This document shows, piece by piece, positions 40,428 to 51,669 of a stretch of 64,000 nucleotides of DNA. The position numbers and the translations under genes are program-made. The notes beneath the pieces are model-generated. The model worked only from the letters and a program-made list of their open reading frames with translations, ran no database searches and had not been told where the DNA came from. Source of the stretch: Anastrepha obliqua (Eukaryota; Arthropoda; Insecta; Diptera; Tephritidae); the NCBI RefSeq assembly GCF_027943255.1, contig NC_072895.1, positions 88,786,001 through 88,850,000 of the forward strand, read 5' to 3'. How positions within the stretch are numbered: the first letter of the stretch is position 1; every line of letters starts with the position of its first letter.

Positions 40428-41126
40428 TTAAGAGGTTACATACATCCAGCAGCGCCAAAAATGCGCTAAAAGAAAAACTGTTTTTAAAAGGGATAGCAAT
40501 AGAAATAAATACACAACAATTTTATACATTGTTTATTAGTACTTAAACTTTATAAAAAAATTTATTTAAATTTTTCTTCACAAAAATTAGTACATAAAAA
40601 ATCACGTGACCCAAAGTACAATGAAAAAAAGTTGCTCTACGGTCTGCATCATTTCTCCTTGAAATATTGATGGATCTGTAAAAAGGTAAAAAACTTCTTG
40701 TAAAATATAGTTGTAGTTGTAGTCGGTCGAGCCGGATTTTTGAATTTCGAAAAATTTTGCAATTTACGGCATTTTAAGAAAAAGTGTGCGTTTTACGTCA
40801 TAATTGGAACATTTTAATTATGTTTATAAATTTTTTTAATAAATATATAAAAAATCTGGCTCAACAGAGTATAGAGAAAACACTTTCGAATATTAAAAAA
40901 ACGCATGAAAAAATATTAAAAACTGTATGAGTTATCATGCAGAGAGTGCCGGAAAAAGTTTGAAGGAGCGCGCGGACCCATCTCTACCTAGTTAATGGGC
41001 TGTAGAAGCTATAATATTAGGAAATTTGGCCATGAAAATGTCACAGTATATTCTTAAGATGCTATACTTTCGAAATATCGAAAAAAATCGATTTCTTGAA
41101 AATTCTGGACGTATGTAACCCCATAA
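40428..41126. mobile_element. TTAA-type non-autonomous element, 699 bp, second family
   Basis: Left TTAAGAGGTTACATACATCC (40428) and, in reverse complement, right TTATGGGGTTACATACGTCC (from 41126): inverted repeats with GGTTACATAC.TCCAG shared. The right flank is ATAA in place of TTAA, a single change. The interior shares about 110 bp with 8585-8700 in opposite orientation. No coding capacity. Confidence 0.7.
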
Positions 41127-42314
41127 TAGGAGCATTACTGGCATACTAAGTTTTAAAGTTTTCCCCATATAAAGGGTAGAGATTCCTTCACGATAGCTGG
41201 GAAACATTAAATCGAATTATTTCCAACAAATACGGGCAATCAATGACTCCAGTAATAATATTATGAGTAAAAGACAGACCCAGTATAGACCTGCGAATTT
41301 CTAACGACTTGAGACTTATAAACATGAGACGAGCAGAATATGATGGCAAGGGATCAATAAAATTCAGAGACCGAAGGGCATATTTCAGAAATTTTTGCAC
41401 ACGCTCTGTTCTATTGGTGGTCTACATGACTTATTTGCGGACCATATGCAAATAAAAACAGCATATTCCAACTGAGACCTAACACATGATGTATAAAGTA
41501 ACTTGATGGTATAGGAATCAGAGAAATTACTGGCGTTCCGTTTGGCGAAGCCCAACATCGAGAAAGATTTTGAAGTAATATCATTTTTTGAAACGCGTTT
41601 TCCCGGCATTTTTTTTATTCAAATGATGAAAATGAGATCAATTTTAGCACTGAAGACAATCACTTTATAACTAAATAATTTCTTACCCCTTTCACATTCC
41701 ATACCATTTGCAAAAAAACCCAAATGAATGAAATTCGCGGAAAATAACTGCATTTTTTGTTGTTTTCATCAGTTATGCAAAGATTTTTTTGACACTTTTT
41801 AAATAGAGTAAACATCTTTTTTTGTTGTTGTTTTTGTAATGCGTGTGTTTATTTAATAACTGTCGCGCCTAATAGTCGTAGACAAGTACAGTAATGGAAT
41901 GTAGGTATATATACATTTTTTGTTTGCTTTTTTATTTGTTGTTGAAATTCTCGATCAAAGCTAAAATTTAAAATTTTTCTTCACTATGCAAAGATATTCT
42001 TGACAAACTGTATATGGTTATTAAAAGAAAATTTGTTATCAAAGATAAATTTGTTATCCTTAAACTCGCTAACACCCTGCAAGACATATAGTAAGTCGAG
42101 AAACTGTGCTTAGTACACAATAAGTTAGATTTTTTCGAGTAAGATATTTGAAAACTTCAGCGAAAGACTTGAATTCTGGCACCACAAGTGAAACCTATCC
42201 ATATCGGCTTGAAGCTTAATGGCATGCTCTTGAGTCTTGATCGCTGCGAAGATCTTAGGCTCGTCAGCATAAGGCAAAAATTTAGCAAATGAAAAACAAA
42301 TTTTGATGGCATTA

Positions 42315-43890
42315 TCCCTATCCCTACTAATATTATAAATGTGAATGTAAGTTTGTTTGTTACGCTTTCACGCCAAAACTACTTAACCGATTATTATGAA
42401 ACTTTGTACACATGTTTTTGGAGGTCTTAGAAGTAACATAGGATACTTCTTATTAAATTTTTTTTTTTTTGAATGATAAAAAAATTGTTTGTCAAAAAAT
42501 CTCAAAATTTCAGCTGTTTGAAATTTTTCTATATTTATTGTTTTTTTATTAAACAATTTTACGAGTATTTAGCTTGCCCAGTTTATTTATTTGTTTGTTT
42601 GGGTCAAATTTAGTAATTGGAATTTTACCCTTTTCTTGATGACAGATTGATATGATCTGATATTTGGTATTCTTCTGTCATTTTTATATTTTTATATAAA
42701 ATATATATTGTATATATATATAAAATTTTCATTTTTGAGGTTTGGTGTCATTTGTGTGGTTAGATGTCACTTGATTATTTTAAATTTTACCACTGATTTT
42801 AATTCTTACTCTGTTCTTCTTTAAAAATGCCTCGGAAACGGAAATCTGATGTATCCAAAAATTCGTCGCGGCTCCGTGCGGCAAAAGTTGCACGAAATCA
42901 AGAGTCTTCGATTCACGTAGAGCTGAGAAAACAACAACATCACAGCGACAAAGGATTTTGAGAGCAACTGAAACGCCTTTTCAAGCACAAGTTCGCTCAG
43001 AAAGACAAGCTGAGATGCAGGCAGCTAGCAATAGAAACCCCAGAGCAATCGCAGGTGAGAAGAATTCATAATGCAGAAATGCAGAGCACGCGCCGTAGAA
43101 ATTTTATAAGTAAGGAGTGGTCTGTATTTAATGGTACTGGATCTCAATATGATCCTTCAATTGAATATCATAATCATTAATTGTTATTGGCACAATGGAT
43201 AAAAAATGTCAGTATTGCGATGCTTTTAAGTGGAAAGATGAAACTGCTGGAATGTGTTGTTCCAGTGGTAAAGTTTCACTTCCAGTACTTGGTGAATTGT
43301 TATTATTGTTAAATGTTACAAATGAGTCAAAGCAATTCTTAAGCAAAATAAGAAAGTATAACTCCTTTGGAGTTGAAAAAGTGATAAGAATGCCCGGATT
43401 TTCACCAACTTTTACTCCCACTGACCTTCCATTCCATTCAAAAGGGTTCAGTTTCCCGTCAAGCTTAGCTTTGCTGTTACCATAAACAAAGCACAAGGGC
43501 AGACATTGCAGGTAGCGGGAGTGCATTTAGAAAAGCCATGCTTCTCTCACGGTCAACTATATGTAGCATGTTCGCGAGTGTCTAATGCCCGGAATTACAT
43601 ATTTGCAAAAGACGGAAAAGTTTATAATATAGTCTACAAAAATATCCTAGATTAATACTCTCCATTATATCTTTTTGAATTATAAGAATTTAAAATTATT
43701 TATTTTTTTACAGTGAAATATATTTTAACATTTGTTGTTGTAATTAAACTTAAAATAGTTTTTGAAAGTCATTGAATGTAATAGTAATTTTTAAATACTA
43801 AATCACATTGATTCAGTCCTATTGAAATGTAATGATCTTTGATATTTATTTAAAGGCTTCAACGCGAGCGAAGCCGCGGCTAACAGCTAG
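42315..43890 (+). mobile_element. Helitron, 1576 bp, complete ends, internally deleted
   Basis: Starts TCCCTATCCCTACTAATATT at 42315 and ends CTAG at 43887-43890; host bases are A (42314) and T (43891), matching Helitron rules (5' TC, 3' CTRR, insertion between A and T, no duplication). A hairpin-forming CGCGAGCGAAGCCGCG lies about 10 bases before the end. Removing it rejoins the RT reading frame of the host element (FIQY-NAIKICF), confirming both ends. Confidence 0.95.
42827..43655 (+). pseudogene. Helitron Rep-helicase protein, N- and C-terminal scraps
   Basis: ATG 42827: MPRKRKSDVSKNSSRLRAAK, the basic N-terminus. Then (frames change) CQYCDAFKWKDETAGMCCSS at 43206-43265, the zinc-finger region before the Rep domain, and FLSKIRKYNSFG. 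A large deletion removes the Rep nuclease and most of the helicase, joining to the C-terminus: PFHSK, FPVKLSFAVTINKAQGQ-like and FSHGQLYVACSRVSNARNYI, ending DGKVYNIVYKNILD at 43655. Non-functional. Confidence 0.85.
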
Positions 43891-44810
43891 TATTGTATAA
43901 ATAACACAAGTAAGAGCGGTCTCAAGATACCTCCTTGCGGAACACCAGCGATGGCAGTAAAGAGAGTAGATGAAATACCATTAATTGTTACAACACAACG
44001 TCTATTGCTCAAATAAGAGTTTATCCATTGCAGAAATGCAGAATAAAAGCCAAAACAAGCTATATTTTTTAATTAAGATTCTATGAGAAACTTTGTCGAA
44101 GGCTTTCAAAAAGTCAGTGTAAATACAGTCGATCTGGAAACCAGCCGAGAAAGAATCAATGCAGTACTCACCAATCACTACACTATTCAAAGCCAGATTA
44201 GATACTGTAGATCTGTTGGCTACAAACCCATGCTGATTTGGACTAATTAAAGATTTAACCGCAAAACTCAGTTTCGCATTGACTGCGTGCACAAAAATTT
44301 ACTGGAAATAGTCGATAGCTTTGAAATAGGCCTATAATTTCTTATGGCATTTTTATTGCCACTCTTAAAGAAGGGCGTATTGGAAGAGAGCTTCCATGCG
44401 TCAATGAAACACCCCGACGATAAAGATTTTTTGAACATGATTTTCAGGGGATAGACCAAGACCGGACAATTTTTTAGCAAAACTGCTGAAAGTCCATCAG
44501 CATCAGTTTCAGAGGACAATTCCAATTTAAGTAGAGCATTACTAATATCCCAATGAAAATGAAGATGGTTCACTCTTAACGAAAATAAAAACCCAATTCC
44601 TCGAAAGATGGGCATCATATTTTGATAAACTTCTTAACAGAAACATTACAGGTATTGAACCCGAACAACCACAGTTAAAGTCTTCAGAAATGGTGGAAGA
44701 ACTTACTTTCCAGGAGTTCATGGCGGCTATCAAAGCCCGAAAAAACAACAAGTCCTGTTGTTTTGACGAGATTCCAGCAAAGCGCTTTAACGCCATGAGT
44801 ACTAAAAAAA

Positions 44811-44934
44811 GAGGTTGTCTGTAAAGTCGGTTTACTGACGATAGCTTAACGTGACAACGTCCCTTTCATTTCCTACTTTTTCTATCATCGTCCTATTCTC
44901 AACAGAGAAATGGTTCATTACCATGCACACAGGA
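44811..44934. repeat. Short repeat-like block
   Basis: GTAAAGTCGGTTTACTGACG followed by ATAGCTTAACGTGACAACG at 44824-44863 looks like a dispersed repeat end; no partner in this window. CDS evidence none. Confidence 0.3.
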
Positions 44935-45600
44935 AGAAGGCATATGCAAATACAAGTATGTGAATTTATATACCTACATATGCGCATATACATACATATA
45001 TATGCTCACTCAAGTAGGACAGAGCCAGATGTCGAACGTTGCCGAACGCGGAGGCCGATTGTGCTCTTTGTCGTTCGTTCCGCGCTCTCGCTTGCAGTTC
45101 AAGCACATTAGCTTCCATTTGCTTGCGTACGGAATAGATTCGTATATTTGATATGTCCATATGACTTGTATGCATCTTTACATATAGATTTGTTCTTTTT
45201 GAAAATTGCGCGAAATTGTATATGTGTATGCATGTTTATATACATGTATTAGTATGCAACATGTCTTATAAGGTATATGGTAAATATTATTATAATATAC
45301 CATACAGTTTTTCTTTCATATATAATAAAAAAATTAATAATAATAACATTAAAACAACAGGTATTATTAACAAACTTGGTTTTATTTTAAATTATTCAAG
45401 TAAATCAAATTAATAATAATCAGTAAGAAGGCATATGCAAATACAAATATGTGAATTTATATATGTACATATGCGCATATACATACATATATACGCTCAC
45501 TTAAGTAGGAGAGAGCAAGATGTCGAACGTTGCCGTTCGTTTGCTTTGTTTGCTTTGTCGTTCGTTCCGCGCTTTCGCTTGCAGTTCATTCAAGGTAACG
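44935..45600 (+). repeat. Direct repeat, possibly LTR-derived
   Basis: 44935-45090 and 45426-45580 are near-identical in register: GAAGGCATATGCAAATACAA, GTGAATTTATAT, CATATGCGCATATACATACA, AGATGTCGAACGTTGCCG, and CGTTCGTTCCGCGCT..CGCTTGCAGTTCA. Offset 491 bp. Between them (45095-45425) is AT-rich unique sequence. Either a tandem duplication or two ends of an LTR element with almost no interior. No gag/pol coding. Confidence 0.7.
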
Positions 45601-46192
45601 GCAATGAGCAAGGTAACGACAAATGAGCAAGGTAACGACAAATTTTTTCGTGCGTGCAGCCGGCTAAATCGAATTATAAGACGTTATCACGTCAAAAAAA
45701 CCGTATTATTAAACAAAAGAAGGTTAAAAAAGGCCACTCTGAGAAGATTTTAGTGCTAATGAAAATTTGTTGATTCTTATAAAATTTGATATTTTGAAAG
45801 TGCAAATTTAATTTTTGGCTCCATTTAAGGTTATGCAAGAGTATTAAATCTTTTTCTCTCAACTCTTCTTAACATTGAAAACCTTTTTATACATTTTAAA
45901 AAGCGTTTGAATTTAGTGAAGGCGAATTAAAACCATAGAGGTGTAATCGTTTCTTCCGGTCATCAATCCTTAGTGGGACATCGGGCATTAAGTACTCCTC
46001 TCATAGAAAAAATAAGCAAAAAATACCAGAAAATACTAAAGAAACCATAATGGCATTTTACAAAAAGGTTACCTTATCTAGTTACATAACCTCAAATATA
46101 GCAAAAAAGTCGTTCCCTTAACAAAAGAGTTTCTTTTAACAAAAAAACTCATCAATTAAATTGTACATAACCATAAGACATTTATTAAAAAA
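45601..46192. other. Small tandem GAGCAAGGTAACGACAAAT repeat, otherwise nothing
   Basis: 45595-45640 has three copies of the unit AAGGTAACG(G/A)CAAT/ATGAGC. The rest up to the Helitron has no recognised feature. Confidence 0.5.
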
Positions 46193-48487
46193 CTAGCAAC
46201 CCGCCCGGCTTTGCACGGGTATAAAATATATACCCTATGTCTTTCACAGAAAAAATGATTAAAATCGATCCAGTAGTTTTGGCTTATTCATTACTGCCCG
46301 TGGCCTGCACGCGTTCAATTTGGAGTAAAACAATTCCCCTTTATTTATAGCATGAAGATTTCCTGCTATCTTTGGAATATCTAAATTCATACCCTACACT
46401 TTTACATATTTACTTTTTGCATTTTTACATATGTATGTATTTATTTATTTTTACAACAATTAATATATTACTGAATGTCTTTATATACAACGTTCATAGC
46501 TTTCTTGTCATTAGACAATACAAACATGTTTTCTCTAGAGGTTACTCTTGAAAGAGCGACATACAGTTGGCCATGTGAAAAACAGTCAACGCTCAAATCT
46601 AAGCCTGCAAAGTTGAATGTTTGACCCTGAGATTAATCAATGGTCATTGCAAAAGATGTCTTTACCGGAAATTGTAAGCGTTTAAATTGGAATGGTAGAT
46701 CCGATGGTATCAGAGGGATTCGGGGAATCAATACATCTTCTCCGGTACCACATCCTGTGAGTATAGTGCACTCTATTATGAAAGTTTTCAGTGATTTTAC
46801 CAGCAAACGCGTGCCATTGCAAAGTTTAGGTGGATTTAGGTTTCTTAATAAAATAACAGGACAACCTATTTTCAGCTCCATTTTGTGAGGAGGGAGTCCA
46901 GACGGTTTCAAAGAATTTATAAATTCTATAGGAAAATGAGCGGCTTCTTCCAAATCGAGCACATTATCGACCGAGTAGTATATTTTTGTCGGCGCATCAA
47001 TCTTTGAAATAATCAAGTTATTTACTTTATCTACTTGTTCGTTAGTTGGTGACAGAATAGCTCTCTCTTTAAACCAAGCATTGTTGACTAACTCTTGGAT
47101 GTTGTCTATCAAAACACAAAGGTTTTCTAGGTTAATCCTTCCCTCACTTTGTGTTAATTCTCCATTGCCAACTTTTAGCAGCATCTCTGGAAATAGCCTG
47201 TTCTCACGTGAAGATGACGAAACCCTCATATTAGTTTTAAGCTCTAATTTATTGACATGCGACCAAAGGTGGAATCTTTTTAGCGAAGCATTTATTTCGT
47301 CAGCACGTATTCCTCGAGTCACAACTGGTAGGATTTGACGGAAATCTCCTGAGAACAGAATTGTACATCCACCCATAGGTGAATTTTTGTTGCGCAAATC
47401 GCGCATTGTCCTATCCAGTGCTTCCACAGACGTCTTGTTTGACATGGTAGCTTCGTCCCAGGCTATTCATGAGCAGTCACGCATCAATTTTCCTGTATTG
47501 CTCTGTTTAGAAAAACTACAGACGCTGTTATCATCATCGGTGGCGAATTTCAGCGGGAGCTTGATTGTAGAGTGTGCGGCTCGGCCTCCTTCCAAAAGAG
47601 TAGCGGCAATGCCGGATGACGCAACAGCTAACGCAATTTTTCCGGTAGATCTCAATTACTAATTACTGATGTAAAATCTTGAAAAATATTATTTTCAATT
47701 ATATGCTGTAAAGAGCCATATATGTACATAGATTTGTTGAAATCGCTTCGAAAATAAGCTATTAGTTGTCGTAAAAAGTAAATGACAAAAAATGTTATTG
47801 TATGGAATCGATAGCAAACTTAACGCGCTCCGAATCAATAAAAACTATTCAAAAACTGTATTTTAATTATGTGCGATTTACTAATATAGAACGTGAAAAT
47901 ATCGGTTTATTTCGCTGTAAAATTGTATGTACATATACAATAATTACATGGAATTCAGTACATACATACATACATATGTACATACGTCCGAAATGAAATA
48001 ATGCGAGCGATTCGTAAATACGATGTAATTCAACATTAATGAGGTGTGGTGAGATTATCGCTTAACGCCTGTTGCTTCATTCGGTTGACAGCGAACAAAA
48101 CACAAACAGCTTTTTTTGGAAAAAGAGCTGCTTTTGTTTAAACAATTTTGGTTAAATAACAAATAAATCAATTATTTTTTTTGATGCAGAACGAAAGTAA
48201 ATATTTCAAAGTTAAACTTCAAGAAAGTTTCATTTTAATTGGTTCATTCGTTTATGATTTATGGCCGTTAAAAACAAAAAAATTATGTTTTTTGCCACAT
48301 TTTGACCGATTGCCACGCCCCCTGTATATATTTCTTCACAGTATATTGATATAAACCTTCCTCTTCAATCAATCTATCTTTAAAAAAAAAATCGCATCAA
48401 AATCCGTTGCGTAGTTTTAAAGATATAAGCATTCAAGGGGGCATAGGGACAGAAAAAGCGACTTTGTTTTATAATATGTAGTGAAGG
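46193..48487 (-). mobile_element. Helitron (Helentron type), about 2.3 kb, minus strand
   Basis: 3' end at 46193: reading the minus strand, a hairpin CCCGTGCAAAGCCGGG followed by CGGGTTGCTAG, then host TT. 5' end near 48487: CCTTCACTACATATTATAAA followed by ACAAAGTCGCTTTTTCTGTC, which I recall as a common insect Helentron 5' end. Interior: C-terminal half of the helicase; the Rep domain is missing. Confidence 0.8.
46468..47655 (-). pseudogene. Helitron PIF1-like helicase, C-terminal ~395 codons
   Basis: One reading frame from 47655 to the stop at 46468, broken by in-frame stops after LMRDCS (about 47469) and after FAMTID (46633). Motifs: GKIALAVASSGIAATLLEGG (motif Ia region), CTILFSGDFRQILPVV (motif III), ERAILSPTNEQVDKVN (motif IV), GEDVLIPRIPLIPSDLPF, then SQGQTFNFAGLDL (motif V; the usual Asn-Lys before it is replaced by the stop) and FSHGQLYVALSRVTSRENMF (motif VI). 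The Walker A loop lies just upstream and is missing. Inactive, but with only two stops it is fairly young. Confidence 0.9.
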
Positions 48488-48900
48488 CACATTTTAAAGA
48501 CAATTCGACACGCATACAAAGTTGTTTAAGTAATTCAATAAAAATTTGGTGTTTTATTTTATTTAAATGGGCAGTTTAGTGCGTTTTTATTTCCAAAGCT
48601 GGGCAACACTGCAGTAGCGAGAGAGAGATTTGACTGCTGAGAGCAGAAGAACACCAACAACAACTGCAATCGCGGGCAATGCGACCTGATGTTAAAAAAG
48701 TAAAGCTAAATAAAACTGAGTGAATTATTGAACTAATTTAAAAAACACCAGTCTAACGGTTAGACGCGATAGAAGTGAAACCTTCCGTAAAACAAACTGA
48801 GAGAGAATAAGACGAAAGCAGCATTAGGAGCAAGATGTATAATTATAGGTTCATTATAATATTGCTATAAAGTTCATATTTTATTTTCTTCATTTTATTA
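48488..48900. other. No recognised feature
   Basis: Spacer between the Helitron 5' end and the endonuclease fragment. Confidence 0.4.
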
Positions 48901-49240
48901 TTATTCATCCTCAATTTCAACAAATGATACGAGAGGCTTATGATAGCTAAAATATGATACAAATGCTTTGGTTTCGATGTTGTCAACATGTCTTTGAAAT
49001 ACCGCGTCAATGGTTGTTTTTGATCGTGTTGTCGATTCAGTGCGATTGTTACACATTTTTAAATTGAATGTTGTATTGAGAAAGTCAATTGAAGGAACCG
49101 CTGTGTCCAATGCAAAATTTACGTTAAAATCGCCACTTAAAATCATTGGAACTTTATCGTAATCTTTTCTAAGTATCCGCGATACTTCTGGTGTATACTT
49201 TATTAAATTTTCGTGAATGAATTCCGTGATGCTATTTATT
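48901..49240 (-). pseudogene. Helentron-type endonuclease fragment
   Basis: Minus strand, open from about 49240 to the stop at 48901: SITEFIHENLIKYTPEV, then VPMILSGDFNVNFA (the GDFN motif of APE-like nucleases), STTRSKTTIDAVFQR and FVSYFSYHKPLVSFVE (the terminal His region). In Helentrons an APE-like endonuclease forms the C-terminus of the Rep-helicase protein, which fits this sequence better than the retrotransposon endonucleases seen elsewhere in the window. It lies upstream of the 5' end of the Helitron at 46193-48487, so it is from a different copy. Only the last third of the domain remains. Confidence 0.7.
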
Positions 49241-49611
49241 GATTTTTTTTTTTTTGTCGATATTCACGACACTTTTCTGCATTATTTTTCGGCATAATTG
49301 CGGTTAATATTTAAAAATGAAAATATTTACGAATATAAAAATACACACGCGGTTGCTATTATGAGCGTCCCCAGCAAAACCTGCGTGACCGAAACTCTAA
49401 CACAATTACATTTTTTTGAATGTTACAAACACATATGCACGCAGGTTTGGCTGGGGCGTGACCGAAACTCTAACACAATTACACATATGCACTCGTATTT
49501 GTTTGAAAATCGACTTTTTTTTTGGTTCTCCGTCACCTTTGGAAAATGTGTAAACAGTAAGCAAACTTTATTCATATATTTTTCCTCATTTTTGCATCAG
49601 TAAAATTAAAC
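49241..49611. repeat. Spacer with a 27-bp direct repeat
   Basis: GCGTGACCGAAACTCTAACA followed by CAATTACA occurs at about 49382 and again at about 49456. Nearby CCCCAGCAAAACCTGCGTG (49371) and CACGCAGGTTTGGCTGGGG (49438) form an imperfect inverted repeat. No coding. Confidence 0.7.
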
Positions 49612-49800
49612 AAACGCCGTAGCCGAATGGGTTGGTGCGTGACTACTATTCAGAATTCACAGAGAGAACGTCAGTTCGAATCTCGGTGAAAACACACAAA
49701 TTTAGGAAAACTATTTTTCTAATAGCGCTCACCCCTCAGCAGGCAATGGCAAAACACCGAGTGAATTTCTGCCATGAAAAAAGCTCCTCATAAACATATC
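49612..49800 (+). mobile_element. tRNA-derived SINE, copy 1, with intact box A and box B
   Basis: Box A TAGCCGAATGGG at 49620-49631 and box B GTTCGAATC at 49674-49682, 42 bp apart, as in a tRNA-type polymerase III promoter. The body carries CAGGCAATGGCAAA, GAATTTCTGCCATGAAAAA and GCTCCTCATAAA, shared with the copy at 54220-54478. It stops after that block and is 3' truncated, followed by an (AAAAT)n-like tract. Among the copies here only this one has both promoter boxes. Confidence 0.85.
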
Positions 49801-49841
49801 ATAAAATAAAATAAAATAACTGTATAAAAAAATTTTTTTTC

Positions 49842-49915
49842 TTGTGATTCGAACCAAGGATTTTGGATCGGAAGCTCACATTGCTAGCCGCTCGGCTATC
49901 GCGCCATGCTGTCGG
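49842..49915 (-). mobile_element. Second tRNA-like head (SINE of another family)
   Basis: On the minus strand ATAGCCGAGCGGCTAG (box A, about 49883-49898) and GGTTCGAATC (box B, 49846-49855), about 30-40 bp apart, with leader GGCGCG. The stem arms do not pair as a cloverleaf would require and it runs into poly-A/poly-T, so it is a tRNA-derived SINE head, not a tRNA gene. It faces the SINE at 49612. Confidence 0.6.
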
Positions 49916-50604
49916 CGCTGGCCTAAAAGTTATTTAGTTCGTCGCTACGTGTATATGTAATATTCGTAGCCAAGAGTGTCGCTTTTTTCGTTTCACTTTT
50001 TCTCAAATCACTCCCAACGATTCTAAAGAAGTTTTTACTTCAAAAAATATATAGTTTACAAAATTATAAACATTACTTTTAATTAGAACAGGCTAGAAAA
50101 ATGTCATGAAGAAAGAACTAAAGCTGCGAAACTAAATAACAAAAAAAAGCTAAATCAAGTTGCGAAAATGGTAATCTGACCATACTGGTGCTAAACCACG
50201 TAACTCAAACGTCAAATTCGCTGAGAGCAAAGTAACGGTACCACCATATGCGCCATCTCATTATTCTTTCCATCATGTTTTCATCCGAATAAATAACTTT
50301 ATTTCTTCCATTACGATCTAGATTTAATTTGGTTTCATTAAAAAAAAGGTTTTTCTTTTGTCTTATTCTACTTTTTTTAGAACATTGAAAAAATTTTATA
50401 CAAAGACCACTGCAAAATGAAATCCTGGTTGCGCGCCTGCCCACAGTTACTTTATACAAGTATATTTATCTTTATTTCATTCATTCATCCATTAAAATAC
50501 AACTCAAATAGATTACTAATGTTAAACCTTAAATATAAGATATGGTAAACAATAAGGTGAGGTACAATAAGGTGAGCCCACAATTCAAAAAGTGTATCTT
50601 TAGA
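49916..50604 (-). pseudogene. Weak Tc1-like transposase fragment (50205-50459) in otherwise empty spacer
   Basis: Minus-strand open frame 50205-50459 has FFNETKLNLDRNGRNKVIYS, resembling the first catalytic region of Tc1-like transposases (WSDESKFNL-type, with Asp replaced by Asn here). No ends found. Flanks are AT-rich without features. Confidence 0.45.
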
Positions 50605-51328
50605 TTAAGGGGGTAGTATGGTTAATTCGGTGTAAAACAAGCATATTTTTCGAAATTTTTTTTGTCGACACAGTTGATTTATTCAAAATTTTAAAATTAC
50701 TTCATTATAAAGTCATATTTAAAGAATATTGTGTGAAATTTTCATTGATTTTTATGAAGAAATGAGTTGGTGGCAGCGAATCTTCGCGGACGTCTCATAA
50801 AAAAGTTTTATTGCGGTGTCCCTCAGAACTCATTACTGGATCAACTAAAATCAAAAAACCAAATTGATTTCATCAGCTAATAAAGTTTCGCAGGTAACAA
50901 CGTCGATTTTTTTTTTTTTTTTTTTTTTTAATTTTTTAAAGCGCTTTGAAGTCAAAACACCGATTTTTCATAAAAAAAAACTTGAAAACTTTGTTGTTTT
51001 AAAATATGACAAAATTTAAAAAAAAAAAACTCGACGTCATTACCTCGTGAATAAAGTAAAGAAACAAAAAAACCAAATTTGAAAAGAATCGGTGCAGTAG
51101 ATATGAATCTACAGTGGACACCGACCGTAAAAAAGGCAAGTGTGAGAAAAACGCGTTTAAAGATTTGTGAAGCGTGAAATCCGGTTGGAGAGGTAGATAC
51201 TTAATCATTTGTGTCTTTGTCAATTTTAGTCTAATGCACTTCAAACTTTCACACAATAATCTTAAGATGTTATAGAATAATTAAAAAAAAAAAATAAAAA
51301 AAAAAAAAATACCATACTACCCCCTTAA
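50605..51328. mobile_element. TTAA-flanked non-autonomous element, 724 bp
   Basis: TTAAGGGGGTAGTATGGTTA at 50605 and ATACCATACTACCCCCTTAA to 51328 are inverted repeats: at least 15 bases beyond TTAA agree. Internal signature GAGAAAAACGCGTTTAAAG near 51143; left half contains GTTGGTGGCAGCGAATCTTC, a block also present at the right edge of the window (63910). No ORF of significance. Confidence 0.9.
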
Positions 51329-51669
51329 GTTTTGACTTAAATTCTGTCGTGAGTTAGAGAATAAGTCTAAATTTTGACGACTAAAATTATAATAAAATAT
51401 TAAAAAAATAAGGAAAAGAAGATTGGTATTGTTGTGTTCAGGGTTACGATTAGGAGAATTAAAAAGTATTAGCTCAAGTAAGAGGTGGCACTTGATATTA
51501 TTCCTAGCATGACTCTTACCGATAAAATTATTCTTTCCATTTCTGGCAATGCTAATAAAAGACATCTACTTTTATATACAGGCGAACTACAAAGCCAACA
51601 AAGGAAATGAATGGCAAATGTAATGGAAAGTTTCTGAACCTTCCCAAATCTTAATGATAAATCCATAAA
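51329..51669. other. No recognised feature
   Basis: Spacer. The minus-strand open stretches 51317-51666 have no motif. Confidence 0.5.

Larger units (their letters stand above)
41140..44810 (-). pseudogene. jockey/CR1-like reverse transcriptase remnant, split by a Helitron
   Basis: Minus strand, upstream part 43891-44810: FDEIPAKRFNAM (44770), DADGLSAVLLKNCP, SGCFIDAWKLSSNTPFFKSG, NAIRNYRPISKLSTISS, SPNQHGFVANRSTVSNL, CIYTDFLKAFDKVSHRILIK (RT catalytic block) and the GVPQGGILRPLL-like block at 43920-43955. Downstream of the Helitron (42314 down): NAIKICFSFAKFLPYADEPK (the YADD site reads YADE), FHLWCQNSSLSL, KFIFDNKFSFNNHIQFVKN, then LGFAKRNASNFSDSYTIKLL and RSQLEYAVFI at 41385-41609. Multiple frame changes. 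No endonuclease seen. Confidence 0.8.

Noticed and set aside
40428..41126. Member of the TTAAGGGGG family
   Set aside because: The ends (GAGGTTACATAC) differ beyond TTAA and G; kept as a separate, only possibly related family.
49842..49915. Functional tRNA gene on the minus strand
   Set aside because: Box A and box B are good, but the acceptor and other arms do not pair and it runs into poly-A/T; a SINE head explains it better.
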